From assembly GCF_023380245.1 (NCBI RefSeq), contig NZ_CP093365.1:1178001-1242000 (forward strand): a stretch of 64,000 nucleotides of DNA. Reading direction: 5' to 3'. Of the stretch, positions 10,335 through 18,419 are shown one piece after another. The DNA is from Bombilactobacillus thymidiniphilus. Lineage in GTDB: Bacteria > Bacillota > Bacilli > Lactobacillales > Lactobacillaceae. A program made the translations under genes and the position numbers. Under the pieces are notes generated by a model that had not been told where the DNA came from, did not search any database, and saw only the letters and a list, made by a program, of their open reading frames with translations. Position 1 is the first letter of the stretch; each line of letters begins with the position of its first letter.

Positions 10335-10363
10335 TTGAAAATTTAAATAGATTACTTTAAAAT
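10335..10363 (+). promoter_or_regulatory. Promoter of the argS leader
   Basis: TTGAAA (10335-10340), a 17-base spacer, then TAAAAT (10358-10363). Transcription from here would begin just before the T-box leader. Confidence 0.7.
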
Positions 10364-10364
10364 A

Positions 10365-10560
10365 AAAGCGCAGAGAATTAAAGCACTTTGTTATTCTGTT
10401 GTAGTGAAGCTGGATTAGTGAAAACCAGCTCAGATTAGGTGCCGTCGCGACTTTGTAATAATCAAATATGATTTTTAAAGTGGATTACTGATCAATTAGA
10501 GTGGTACCGCGGGTCAAACTCGTCTCTTCCAAATATATTTTGGAGGAGATTTTTTATTTT
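10365..10560 (+). promoter_or_regulatory. T-box riboswitch of argS
   Basis: The conserved T-box GTGGTACCGCGG (10501-10512) is followed by a terminator hairpin (10523-10549) and T run, immediately upstream of argS. AAAGCGC near 10366 can pair with GCGACTTT near 10450 as the base of Stem I. Uncharged tRNA-Arg should stabilise the antiterminator and allow argS transcription. The specifier codon is unresolved; CGT or CGC in the segment near 10443-10450 are candidates. Confidence 0.88.
10523..10555 (+). terminator. T-box-controlled terminator before argS
   Basis: TCTCTTCCAAA pairs with TTTGGAGGAGA (one G-T wobble), followed by a T run. It competes with the antiterminator formed by the T-box sequence. 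Confidence 0.85.
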
Positions 10561-10571
10561 GGAGGTCAATA

Positions 10572-12272
10572 ATGGATATTAAGCAAGCAAAACAGGCAGT
10601 TAGAGATGCGTTAGTTCCAGTTTTGAAATCAACACAACTAACAGCGGATGAAATTTTCAATTTAATTGAAGTACCCAAAAATGCCCGAATGGGTGATTTT
10701 GCATTTCCTACCTTTCAATTAGCCAAACAATTGCACCAATCACCAGTTAATATTGCCCAGGAAATAGTAGGAAAATTAGATCAAGCAGCTTTCACGAAAG
10801 TTGAAGCTAAGGGACCTTACATTAACTTTTTTGTTTTGCGTGATCAAGTAACACAAACAACATTAAATGATATTTTAGTGGCTGGTGAAAATTATGGTTT
10901 TAGTCAGCAAGGTCAGCAAAAGACGATTGTGTTAGATATGTCTTCGCCTAATATTGCTAAACCTATGTCTATGGGACATTTGCGTTCGACGGTTATTGGT
11001 AATTCTTTATCCAACATTTTCAATAAATTGAATTATAAAACGGTCAAAATCAATCATCTGGGTGATTGGGGAACGCAATTTGGTAAATTGATGGTAGCCT
11101 ACAAAAAATGGGGCTCAGAAGAAGAAGTGAAACGAGATCCGATTACCAATTTGCAACGTTATTATGTTAAATTCCATCAGTTAGACAAGGAACACCCTGA
11201 ATTAGACGATGAAGCGCGTGAATGGTTCAAAAAGTTGGAAAATGGCGATCCAGAAGCAACTCATCTATGGGAGTGGTTCCGGTCTGAATCCTTGAAAGCT
11301 TTTGAGCAAGTTTATGAAGAGCTGGGTGTAGACTTTGATTCTTTCAAAGGGGAAGCTTTTTATAACGATAAAATGTCGGAAATTGTGCAACTGTTAGAAG
11401 ATAAAAATTTACTACAGGCAAGTCAAGGGGCCGAAATCGTTGATTTAGGTGATGATTTGCCACCGGCTATGATTAAAAAATCCGATGGCGCAACATTATA
11501 TATTACGCGTGACTTGGCAGCAGCTTTGTATCGTAAGCGTACGTACGATTTTGATAAGGCGCTTTATGTGGTTGGTAGCGAGCAAAGTATCCATTTTGAA
11601 CAACTTAAGGCAACATTAGCTAAAATGGGGTACGACTGGGCAAAAGATATTGAGCACGTTAAGTTTGGTTTGATTACGTCTGGCGGTAAAAAGTTGTCAA
11701 CGCGTTCTGGCAGAGTAATTTTATTAGAGCAAGTTTTGCGCGATTCTGTTAAATTAGCACGCCAACAAATTGAAGAAAAAAATCCAACCTTAGCTAATAA
11801 AGAGCAGGTGGCTCATGACGTTGGTGTTGGTGCAGTAGTATTTCATGATTTGAAAAATAATCGGACTGATAATTTTGATTTTCAACTTGAAGAAGTGGTA
11901 CGCTTTGAAGGAGAAACGGGACCTTACGTTCAGTACAGCCATGCTCGGGCAATGAGTATTTTGCGTAAAGCTAATTACCAAGTTGAAGCAACAGGATTAC
12001 CAGCTGCTTTAGATGATAACACTTGGGCAATTGTGACGGATTTGGCAAAGTTTCCACAAGTTGTGCAACAAGCTGGCATGCAGCGTGAACCATCGGTGAT
12101 CGCTAAATATGCTTTGCATCTAGCCAAAACTTTCAATCATTATTATGCGCATACAAAGATTTTAGTAGAGGATGCTGATTTACAGTTGCGCTTAAACTTA
12201 GTGCAAGCTGTGGCAATTGTGCTTAAAGAAGCGCTCAACATTTTAGGTGTGGCTGCGCCAGATGAAATGTAG
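10572..12272 (+). CDS. argS: Arginyl-tRNA synthetase
   Basis: Class Ia synthetase charging tRNA-Arg. Seen: N-terminal additional domain recognising the tRNA D-loop (about 1-90), the HIGH-type ATP motif within SPNIAKPMSMGHLRST (125-140), and LSTRSG near 376 in place of KMSKS, as is usual in ArgRS. The C-terminal alpha-helical DALR anticodon-binding domain (about 445-566) ends in the normal short tail. Length 566 is typical. GGAGG lies 6 bases before the ATG, downstream of the T-box terminator. Expression is therefore expected to respond to the level of uncharged tRNA-Arg. Confidence 0.98.
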   Translation: MDIKQAKQAVRDALVPVLKSTQLTADEIFNLIEVPKNARMGDFAFPTFQLAKQLHQSPVNIAQEIVGKLDQAAFTKVEAKGPYINFFVLRDQVTQTTLNDILVAGENYGFSQQGQQKTIVLDMSSPNIAKPMSMGHLRSTVIGNSLSNIFNKLNYKTVKINHLGDWGTQFGKLMVAYKKWGSEEEVKRDPITNLQRYYVKFHQLDKEHPELDDEAREWFKKLENGDPEATHLWEWFRSESLKAFEQVYEELGVDFDSFKGEAFYNDKMSEIVQLLEDKNLLQASQGAEIVDLGDDLPPAMIKKSDGATLYITRDLAAALYRKRTYDFDKALYVVGSEQSIHFEQLKATLAKMGYDWAKDIEHVKFGLITSGGKKLSTRSGRVILLEQVLRDSVKLARQQIEEKNPTLANKEQVAHDVGVGAVVFHDLKNNRTDNFDFQLEEVVRFEGETGPYVQYSHARAMSILRKANYQVEATGLPAALDDNTWAIVTDLAKFPQVVQQAGMQREPSVIAKYALHLAKTFNHYYAHTKILVEDADLQLRLNLVQAVAIVLKEALNILGVAAPDEM

Positions 12273-12301
12273 GATTCCACTGCGTTAGTTAGGAGTTTGA
12301 A

Positions 12302-13234
12302 ATGACAAATAAAATCGTAGTATTGGGCAGCTTAAACATGGATACTATTTTGACAATTACTCAATTGCCAAAACCTGGAGAAACAATCAAGTTAATTAAT
12401 AAAAATACTGCTTCTGGCGGTAAAGGTGCCAATCAAGCAGTGGCAGCAGCCAGAGCAGGTGGTGCGATTACTAGCTTTATTGGTAAAATCGGTGCGGATC
12501 CAGCTGGTCAGCAACTTAAGGAAGCTTTAATAGCTGACAAAATTGACATTACTAATTTGACAGTGGATCCACAAAGTGGTAGTGGGCAAGCTTATGTTTT
12601 ATTACAAGAAAATGGGCAAAATAGTATTGTGATTTCTGGTGGAACTAACGATTTGGTCGCAACTGCAGATATTGACCAGGCTAAATCGCTGATTGCTAAA
12701 GCCGATTTTTTGATTGCTCAATTTGAAGTTCCTTTGGCAACCATTGATTATGCGTTTGCATATGCGCATTCTGTGGGCGTAAAAACCATTTTAAATCCGG
12801 CACCAGCTAAAGCGGCTATGCCGGCAGAATTACTGCGTAATACAGATTTGATTTGTCCTAATGAAACAGAAGCCCAAGCAATCACAGGAGTCACGATTAC
12901 CGATGAAGAGTCTATGCGACGAGCAGACCAGATTTTTAATGACTTAGGTTGCGTGAGGACTATTATTACAGTTGGCGAAAAGGGCGCTTTTTATGCTGAT
13001 GAAGTTGCACATACTAGCTCATTTGTTCCAGCTTTTAAAGTGGTAGCTAAAGATACAACGGCAGCGGGCGATACCTTTATTGGTGCTTTAGCCGCGCAAT
13101 TAAACCCCGATTTTAGTAATTTAGCCTTGGCGGTATTATTTGCTAATCAAAGTTCAGCTTTAGCGGTGCAAAAATTAGGTGCGCAACCTTCAATTCCTAC
13201 TTTGGCTGAAATAAATGCTTTATTAAATAAATAA
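12302..13234 (+). CDS. rbsK: Ribokinase (PfkB family)
   Basis: PfkB-family sugar kinase, most like ribokinase, which phosphorylates D-ribose to ribose-5-phosphate. Seen: N-terminal substrate-binding GSLNMD near residue 9, PfkB signature 1 GGKGANQAVAAARAGG (about 39-54), and signature 2 DTTAAGDTFIGAL (about 249-261) with the catalytic Asp. The usual GAGD is AAGD here, which is common in ribokinases. Length 310 is normal. No rbsD, ribose transporter or regulator is adjacent, so another PfkB substrate is possible. It begins 29 bases after argS and may be cotranscribed with it. Confidence 0.88.
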   Translation: MTNKIVVLGSLNMDTILTITQLPKPGETIKLINKNTASGGKGANQAVAAARAGGAITSFIGKIGADPAGQQLKEALIADKIDITNLTVDPQSGSGQAYVLLQENGQNSIVISGGTNDLVATADIDQAKSLIAKADFLIAQFEVPLATIDYAFAYAHSVGVKTILNPAPAKAAMPAELLRNTDLICPNETEAQAITGVTITDEESMRRADQIFNDLGCVRTIITVGEKGAFYADEVAHTSSFVPAFKVVAKDTTAAGDTFIGALAAQLNPDFSNLALAVLFANQSSALAVQKLGAQPSIPTLAEINALLNK

Positions 13235-13244
13235 CAAATTAAAA

Positions 13245-13287
13245 AACGCATCTTCCAAATTAAGACAATTTGGGAGGTGCATTTTTT
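13245..13287. terminator. Terminator-like hairpin after ribokinase (5' end of repeat A)
   Basis: AACGCATCTTCCAAATT pairs with AATTTGGGAGGTGCATT (mostly Watson-Crick, with G-T wobbles) around AAGAC, then a T run. A-rich flanks make it usable in both directions, serving ribokinase. Confidence 0.8.
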
Positions 13288-13302
13288 ATGGTCAAATTAT
13301 CT

Positions 13303-13333
13303 AAATAGGATAAAGGTGAGCTTTATCCTATTT
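13303..13333. repeat. Perfect 13-bp inverted repeat inside repeat A
   Basis: AAATAGGATAAAG and CTTTATCCTATTT flank GTGAG. The outer bases GGTCAAATT and AATTGACC can extend the stem. The counterpart in copy B has lost the second arm. Confidence 0.85.
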
Positions 13334-13655
13334 AATTGACCGTCACGGAATTAAAGTCTTGGATCGTTCTATATAGTGTCAAAATCAAGAAAGTGGTCAA
13401 CAAGGTACCATTAACTCCAATTTAATGTAATTTCAAGCTTATTTGCTCTTCTAAAAGAAGGGGGGTGAGAAGAGTTTTAATAATTTAGCATACTTAGAAA
13501 TAAATGGCTATCGAAGAATGTTACAACCATGACAGGACGAAAAGTAAATTAAAATGATTGATTCCGATAGAATATCAATGATCAATCCTGAGCTAAGTTA
13601 TCAATATGTCTCAAATTTGGGCGCATATCACAAGTACTTTTTTGTTAGAGCAGTT

Positions 13656-14117
13656 TTATAAATTTTCAAAGCGATGTGCTAATTTAGCATAGCTTTCGGT
13701 ATTTTTTAAATAAAAGCTGAGAATCTTGATTAATTCAGTAATTTGCTCTGGATTTTTAATTTTTTGTTTAATACTTGCATTAAATTCCGCATTCTTTTGG
13801 CGCAAGATTGGTATCAATTGCTGACCAGCAGACGATAATTGAACTAAATTCACTCGCTTATCTTTTTGATAAGGAATAGTCCGGGCTAATCCCTTATTTA
13901 TAACGGAGGAAACTAAACGACTTGGTGATTGACGTTCACAAATTAATAGCTGCCCCAAATTTTTAATGGACATTGGACCATAAGTATCTAGGACAGTCAA
14001 TACTTCAGCCTGATTAGCAGTAATCTTTAGTTCTTTCAAAAGATTGTTGAAGTTAGCTAAGCCTTCACGTTCACAGCTTTTTAGTAGGAAACGCAAAAGC
14101 TCAATTTGTTCATCCAT
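13656..14117 (-). CDS. MarR family transcriptional regulator
   Basis: Winged-helix regulator of about 153 residues. A predicted HTH and wing occupy the middle, with LTVLDTYGPMSIKNLGQLL and the recognition region SPSRLVSSVINKGL, then the wing DKRVNLVQLSSAG typical of MarR proteins. The open frame extends 20 codons further (to 14177). The inner ATG at 14117 is preferred because GAGGT stands about 7 bases upstream and the protein then begins like its relatives. It is divergent from an ABC exporter operon whose promoter carries a long palindrome, so repression of that exporter and of itself is likely. Confidence 0.85.
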   Translation of the reverse strand: MDEQIELLRFLLKSCEREGLANFNNLLKELKITANQAEVLTVLDTYGPMSIKNLGQLLICERQSPSRLVSSVINKGLARTIPYQKDKRVNLVQLSSAGQQLIPILRQKNAEFNASIKQKIKNPEQITELIKILSFYLKNTESYAKLAHRFENL

Positions 14118-14186
14118 CAAGGTGACCTCACTTAATTTATTATGCATTATTTTAACCGATTCAAAATTTTGGTTCAATGAAAAACA

Positions 14187-14215
14187 TTGACATTAATATG
14201 AAACTAATCTAATAT
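14187..14215 (+). promoter_or_regulatory. Promoter of the MarR-linked ABC exporter
   Basis: TTGACA (14187-14192), a 17-base spacer, and TAATAT (14210-14215). The palindromic operator starts two bases after the -10. Confidence 0.7.
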
Positions 14216-14216
14216 T

Positions 14217-14244
14217 CAATATACATGACATATCATGTATATTG
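14217..14244. promoter_or_regulatory. Probable MarR operator (perfect 12-bp inverted repeat)
   Basis: CAATATACATGA and TCATGTATATTG are exact inverted copies separated by CATA. The site covers the expected transcription start of the ABC operon and lies between it and the divergent marR. Position and symmetry fit a MarR dimer site; binding is inferred. Confidence 0.8.
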
Positions 14245-14258
14245 AGGAGGATTTTAAG

Positions 14259-14948
14259 ATGATTGAATTTAAACAAATAGATAAAGACTATTCGGTTGGC
14301 GATCAGACAATCAGGGCTTTGCACGATATTAATTTTCAAATTGAAACACATAAGCTGACAATTATTTTAGGACCATCTGGTTCGGGCAAGAGTACTTTAC
14401 TAAATATTCTGGGGGGCATGGATCGACCTACGCGAGGAACAGTTCAATTTAATGAACAAAATGTTGCATCATTAAATGATCATGAATTGACTAATTATCG
14501 ACGCAATTTAGTTGGCTTTGTCTTCCAATTTTATAATTTAATCCCTAGTCTGACAGCTTTGGAAAATGTTGCAATTGCGGCCCAATTGACGAAAAACGAT
14601 GCCAACTCATTAAAATATTTAAAACAAGTTGGTTTGGAGCAAAGATTAGATAACTTTCCTAATCAAATGTCTGGTGGTGAAATGCAACGCGTTTCTATCG
14701 CCCGAGCGTTAGCAAAACAACCACAGTTGTTGTTATGTGATGAACCTACGGGAGCGTTAGATTCCAGGACCAGTTTAAAAATTATGAAAATTCTACAAGA
14801 TGTTGCTAAAACTACTGACACAGCGGTCGTTTTGGTTACACATAATCCTGATTTTGAGCAATATGGTGATCAAGTGATTCGACTTAGGGATGGTCAGGTG
14901 GAATCTATCTCGCAAAATGATAATCCGTTAGCTATCGAAGGAGTATAA
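14259..14948 (+). CDS. ABC transporter ATP-binding protein (MacB/LolD type)
   Basis: ATPase of a two-gene ABC exporter. Seen: Walker [10 protein letters not shown] (about 38-46), Q-loop FQFYNL, signature [15 protein letters not shown], Walker [13 protein letters not shown] and the H-loop VTHNP. These are hallmarks of the MacB/FtsE/LolD subgroup. An upstream in-frame ATG at 14235 lies inside the operator palindrome. The ATG at 14259 is preferred because GAGGAGG stands 8 bases before it, giving 229 residues. It is followed 4 bases later by an FtsX-like permease, and the divergent MarR probably represses both. The substrate may be a drug or antimicrobial peptide, but this is inference. Confidence 0.93.
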   Translation: MIEFKQIDKDYSVGDQTIRALHDINFQIETHKLTIILGPSGSGKSTLLNILGGMDRPTRGTVQFNEQNVASLNDHELTNYRRNLVGFVFQFYNLIPSLTALENVAIAAQLTKNDANSLKYLKQVGLEQRLDNFPNQMSGGEMQRVSIARALAKQPQLLLCDEPTGALDSRTSLKIMKILQDVAKTTDTAVVLVTHNPDFEQYGDQVIRLRDGQVESISQNDNPLAIEGV

Positions 14949-14952
14949 GGAG

Positions 14953-17202
14953 ATGAAATATTTAAATCAAAAGCTTATTCGCGAAGTCAAACAAAATTGG
15001 ACGCAATTTTTTTCTGTTTTTTTGATGGCGTTGTTATCAATTATCGTGTTTGTCGGACTACAAGGCTCTTGGAAAGGTCTAGAATCAAGTTTAAATCATT
15101 ATATTAGTGACACTCATTTAGCCAATTACTGGGTTCAAAGTAGCTCCATTAGTGATACGGATGTGTGCAGAGTTAAAAATTTATCTGGAATCACAAACGC
15201 ACAAAGTGGAACACGGATACAAACCAAACAGGGTAAACATCATTTAATCATTGATTCCTACAAAAAACCGGTTACCAAGTTACATGTAGTAACAGGAAAA
15301 AAATATCAGTCGACTCAAAATGGTATTTGGATTAATCAAGAATACGCACAAGCACATCATTTGAAAGTTGGCAATGATCTGCAAATTTCTTATCTTTCAC
15401 GACATTTTTCACTGAAAATTCGTGGGATTGTGCAAAGTTCTGAGCGGATTTATTTTACAGGTACACGTGAATTTATTGCACCAAATTATTCTAATTATGG
15501 TTATGCTTATATTTCGCCGCAAACATTGGCTCAACAAGTCAAGTATCACGGACCTCAAAATGTGATGACCATTAAGGGATATCATCCTCAAATGCGCCAT
15601 CAAGTGGAAAAAATTTTGCAGCAACGTTTAATGTCATATGATAATCGTTCAACATTACCCGATGTTTCCAATGCAATGGATCGGGTGGATGAAATCAAAA
15701 ATCTTTCATATCTATTTTCATTCATTTTTATATTGTTGGCGATCCTAGCGATGTATACAACAATCAAAAGATTGATTGAAAGTCAAGGTCAAGAAATTGC
15801 GACTTTAAAGGCGCTAGGTTTTTCTAATGCCAAAATTATGATTCATTATGCTAGTTTTGGTCTCTTAGTGGGTGGTTTGGGTTCGCTGGTTGGTTTGTTA
15901 GTAGCACCATTCATTTCTTGGTTTGTTTTACGTACGCAAAAACAAATGTTTTCGATTCCTCAATGGACACTAGCTTACGGTTGGAGTTCTTTATTCGTGG
16001 TGTTATTGGTGACTTTGATTTGTGTTTTGGCCGCTTTTTTAGCGGCAAGAAGTGCTACGAAAGGTTTGCCGGCTGTTTTCTTGCAAGGAACCAAAACAAC
16101 CAAAGTTCACAAAATTATTTTAGAAAAGTGGACAGGTCTCTGGAACCATCTTTCTTATACAGGTCGTTGGGCGTTCAGAGACATTTTTATTAATCGGACA
16201 CGAACCTTGATGGGGATTATTGGTGTTGCAGGAAGCATGATGTTGATGATTGCAGGGATTGGCATGCCACAATCTATGACGCATTTAGTTAACAAGGCGT
16301 ATAATCAAGATTTTACCTATAATCAGCGTCTTTATGTCAATAATTATCAGCAATATCAGCAAGCTCATCCTCATGCACAACAATGGGTTCAAATTAGTCA
16401 AGCCCATTTTTCACCGGATGATGGTTTTAACCGCCTTTTGATTGTGGTGGGTAAGGGGCATGAAGTGCATATGAAAACCCAGAATAATCAAAGTATCAAA
16501 GATGGTGGCCTTTATGTAACGCATGGTTTTGCTCAATCTGCTCATATTAAGAAAGGCGATCAATTAAAAGTTCGGACTTTTGGCAGCAATCAACAGTATC
16601 AATTTAAGGTTAAGGGCATTCTTTTAAGTGAAACGAATCAAGGAGCCTATTTAACCAAACACACTTGGGAACAAGCGGGTGGTTTGTCTGCGCCAACAAC
16701 GCTATTAGTTGATCCCAATTATCACTATCACAAGCGTGATGTTAGTTCCACAATTTCCATTAAAGAACAAAAAAAGAATGCTTATAATTTTGTGAATAAC
16801 TTGATGAGTATCTTCCTATTAATTATTGTCTTTGGTGTGTTACTGATTGTGATCGTTTTGTATAATTTAGGTTCACTTAGTTTTGTGGAAAGATTACAAG
16901 ATTATGCAACTTTGCGCGTTTTGGGAATCCATAAACCAGAATTGAGAAATCTAGTTTTTATTGAAAATGTGATAACTACTTTTGTTGGTTGGCTGCTTGG
17001 TATTCCGGCTGGAATCTGGTTCTTGGGTCAATATGTTAAAACATTTTCCACGATTAACTTGGAATATACGCCATATGTTAATGTTTGGACCATTGTTATT
17101 TCCTCTGCATTTGTTTGGCTGTGCTCGTTATCGACGACCTTTTTTGTTAGTCAACGCTTGAAAAAAGTTGATATGGTACAAGCTTTGAAGGGATCTGAAT
17201 AA
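14953..17202 (+). CDS. FtsX-like ABC transporter permease
   Basis: A 749-residue permease of the FtsX/MacB superfamily with two repeats. An N-terminal helix (about 20-38) is followed by a large extracellular domain, three helices near 250-365, a second extracellular domain (about 430-600), and three more helices near 610-740. The FtsX-typical segment before the helices, EIATLKALGFSNAKI, is present in the first repeat and YATLRVLGIHKPEL in the second. It is translated with the ATPase gene upstream (AAGGAG, 4-base gap). Such pairs export antimicrobial compounds or lipids; the cargo is not evident. It lacks the sensor-kinase partner of BceAB systems. Confidence 0.92.
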   Translation: MKYLNQKLIREVKQNWTQFFSVFLMALLSIIVFVGLQGSWKGLESSLNHYISDTHLANYWVQSSSISDTDVCRVKNLSGITNAQSGTRIQTKQGKHHLIIDSYKKPVTKLHVVTGKKYQSTQNGIWINQEYAQAHHLKVGNDLQISYLSRHFSLKIRGIVQSSERIYFTGTREFIAPNYSNYGYAYISPQTLAQQVKYHGPQNVMTIKGYHPQMRHQVEKILQQRLMSYDNRSTLPDVSNAMDRVDEIKNLSYLFSFIFILLAILAMYTTIKRLIESQGQEIATLKALGFSNAKIMIHYASFGLLVGGLGSLVGLLVAPFISWFVLRTQKQMFSIPQWTLAYGWSSLFVVLLVTLICVLAAFLAARSATKGLPAVFLQGTKTTKVHKIILEKWTGLWNHLSYTGRWAFRDIFINRTRTLMGIIGVAGSMMLMIAGIGMPQSMTHLVNKAYNQDFTYNQRLYVNNYQQYQQAHPHAQQWVQISQAHFSPDDGFNRLLIVVGKGHEVHMKTQNNQSIKDGGLYVTHGFAQSAHIKKGDQLKVRTFGSNQQYQFKVKGILLSETNQGAYLTKHTWEQAGGLSAPTTLLVDPNYHYHKRDVSSTISIKEQKKNAYNFVNNLMSIFLLIIVFGVLLIVIVLYNLGSLSFVERLQDYATLRVLGIHKPELRNLVFIENVITTFVGWLLGIPAGIWFLGQYVKTFSTINLEYTPYVNVWTIVISSAFVWLCSLSTTFFVSQRLKKVDMVQALKGSE

Positions 17203-17221
17203 AGTTAATGGAACGCAACTC

Positions 17222-17990
17222 TCAATGGTATGGACAGTGATAATATTTAATTTGCCAACGTCTGGAATCACAAGCAACGAGTTTTGAATCAGCCAGTAAA
17301 TAAGTTGGTAAAATAGCGCTGACTTTTTCTTGTTTAACTAATTGTAAAATGTTTTCCAGCGAATCGATTTCGATGACATTGGTTGTCTCAGGCAATAAAT
17401 CTAAAGTTAGCTTGCGAAGGGGACATTGTGTATCATGATTAACAGCAATGGGTAGCGAAGCTGCCACATTAGTATTCGTGCCTGCCATCCAGCAAGTCTC
17501 AATGCTAGCTTCTGCCGTTAAGTCATAACCCTTGAATTTAATGGGATTAAATGTAGCGACGTGTTGGAAATGGTTTTAGTTAAAGATTGCTGAAATTCAC
17601 GCGTTTCTTTAATCGTAATTTCGTAATGATTAACATCGAACTCTTTTTGAGCCATAATTGGGTAATTTAATAATAATTCGGATATTAAGAGGCGTGGTTT
17701 GGTTGTAATCATGGTAGACTTCAATTGTTGAAATTGATCTAAGATTTGCTTGGCAAATTGATACAGCAGTTGACCGTTTTCGGTTGGTGAAACACCATTG
17801 TTGGTTCTGATGAAAAGATTCGTGTCTAATTCTTGTTCTAGTTGTTGGAGCCGGGCGGTTAAATTCGATTGTGTGTATTGTAATTTGTTGGCGGATTGAT
17901 TGATAGACTTGGTTTCAAAAATCGTTTGATAGATTTCTAAGTTTTTGCAGAATAATTTGTAGGGGGTTAATAACTTGATGGAGTATGATA
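17222..17990 (-). pseudogene. LysR family transcriptional regulator, frameshifted and 5'-damaged
   Basis: Reading the minus strand from about 17990 gives an intact LysR winged-helix region (LEIYQTIFETKSINQSANK, then LTARLQQLEQEL and GVSPTENGQLLYQFA), continuing into an effector-domain start. That frame ends at a stop at 17518. A second frame, overlapping it near 17530-17560, carries on as IKFKGYDLTAEAS, then SLPIAVNHD and IDSLENILQLVKQE, to a stop at 17222. At least one frameshift therefore separates the halves. No ATG, GTG or TTG start with a ribosome binding site is present upstream. The C-terminus is also short for the family. The gene is decaying. Confidence 0.8.
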
Positions 17991-18064
17991 CGTAAATTGA
18001 GTAAAAAAGTTCTGTTTAGTAAAATGAGTATTGGAAAATAAATATACTATAATTTCAAAGTAAT

Positions 18065-18383
18065 AAAAAACGCATCTTCCAAATTAAGATAATTTGGGAG
18101 GTGCATTTTTTAATATTCAAATTATCTAAACAGGATAAAATTGAGCATTATTATTTAAGGGCATTAATTGACCGTCACTGAATTAAAAAGCTTGGATCGT
18201 TCGTCTTTATACAGATTGTTCTATAGTGTCCTAAATTAGGAAAGTGGTCAACAAGGTGCCATTAACTCCAATTTAATGCAATTTTCAAGCTTATTTGCCA
18301 TTTTAAAGGACTGATTTGGGAATACTTTTAATAATTTAGCAGACTTAGAAATGGCTATCGAGAATATTATAACCATGATTGGA
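18065..18383. repeat. Long imperfect direct repeat, copy B
   Basis: Second copy of the element at 13241-13537, about 319 bases, same orientation, with small insertions and substitutions. It fills most of the gene-free stretch 17991-18419. With copy A it brackets the MarR, ABC exporter and LysR pseudogene. The internal inverted repeat seen in copy A is degraded here, while the terminal hairpin is conserved. Confidence 0.85.
18069..18111. terminator. Terminator-like hairpin (5' end of repeat B)
   Basis: Same stem as in copy A, with loop AAGAT and T run. It lies downstream of the minus-strand pseudouridine synthase gene, with the remainder of the repeat in between. Confidence 0.65.
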
Positions 18384-18419
18384 TTAAATTTAGGATGCAT
18401 ATAAGATTCTTTGAGCTTT

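Larger units (their letters stand above)
13241..13537. repeat. Long imperfect direct repeat, copy A
   Basis: About 297 bases that recur in the same orientation at 18065-18383. Nearly identical blocks occur in the same order: the hairpin starting AACGCATCTTCC, the segment around AATTGACCGTCAC, CTTGGATCGTTC, TATAGTGTC, a block of over 40 bases starting GAAAGTGGTCAACAAGG, and TTTAATAATTTAGCA with GGCTATCGA. No open reading frame of note lies in it. It fills most of the 421-base gap between ribokinase and marR; the remaining 118 bases show nothing recognisable. Possibly a decayed mobile element or a duplicated non-coding element. Confidence 0.85.

Noticed and set aside
13290-13540. Repeat copy A as a transposase remnant.
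   Set aside because: Short translated pieces were examined but no convincing transposase motif was found on either strand, so no insertion-sequence call is made.
14235-14258. An upstream ATG that would add 8 residues to the MarR-linked ABC ATPase.
   Set aside because: It lies inside the operator palindrome and before the GAGGAGG ribosome binding site that fits the later ATG.
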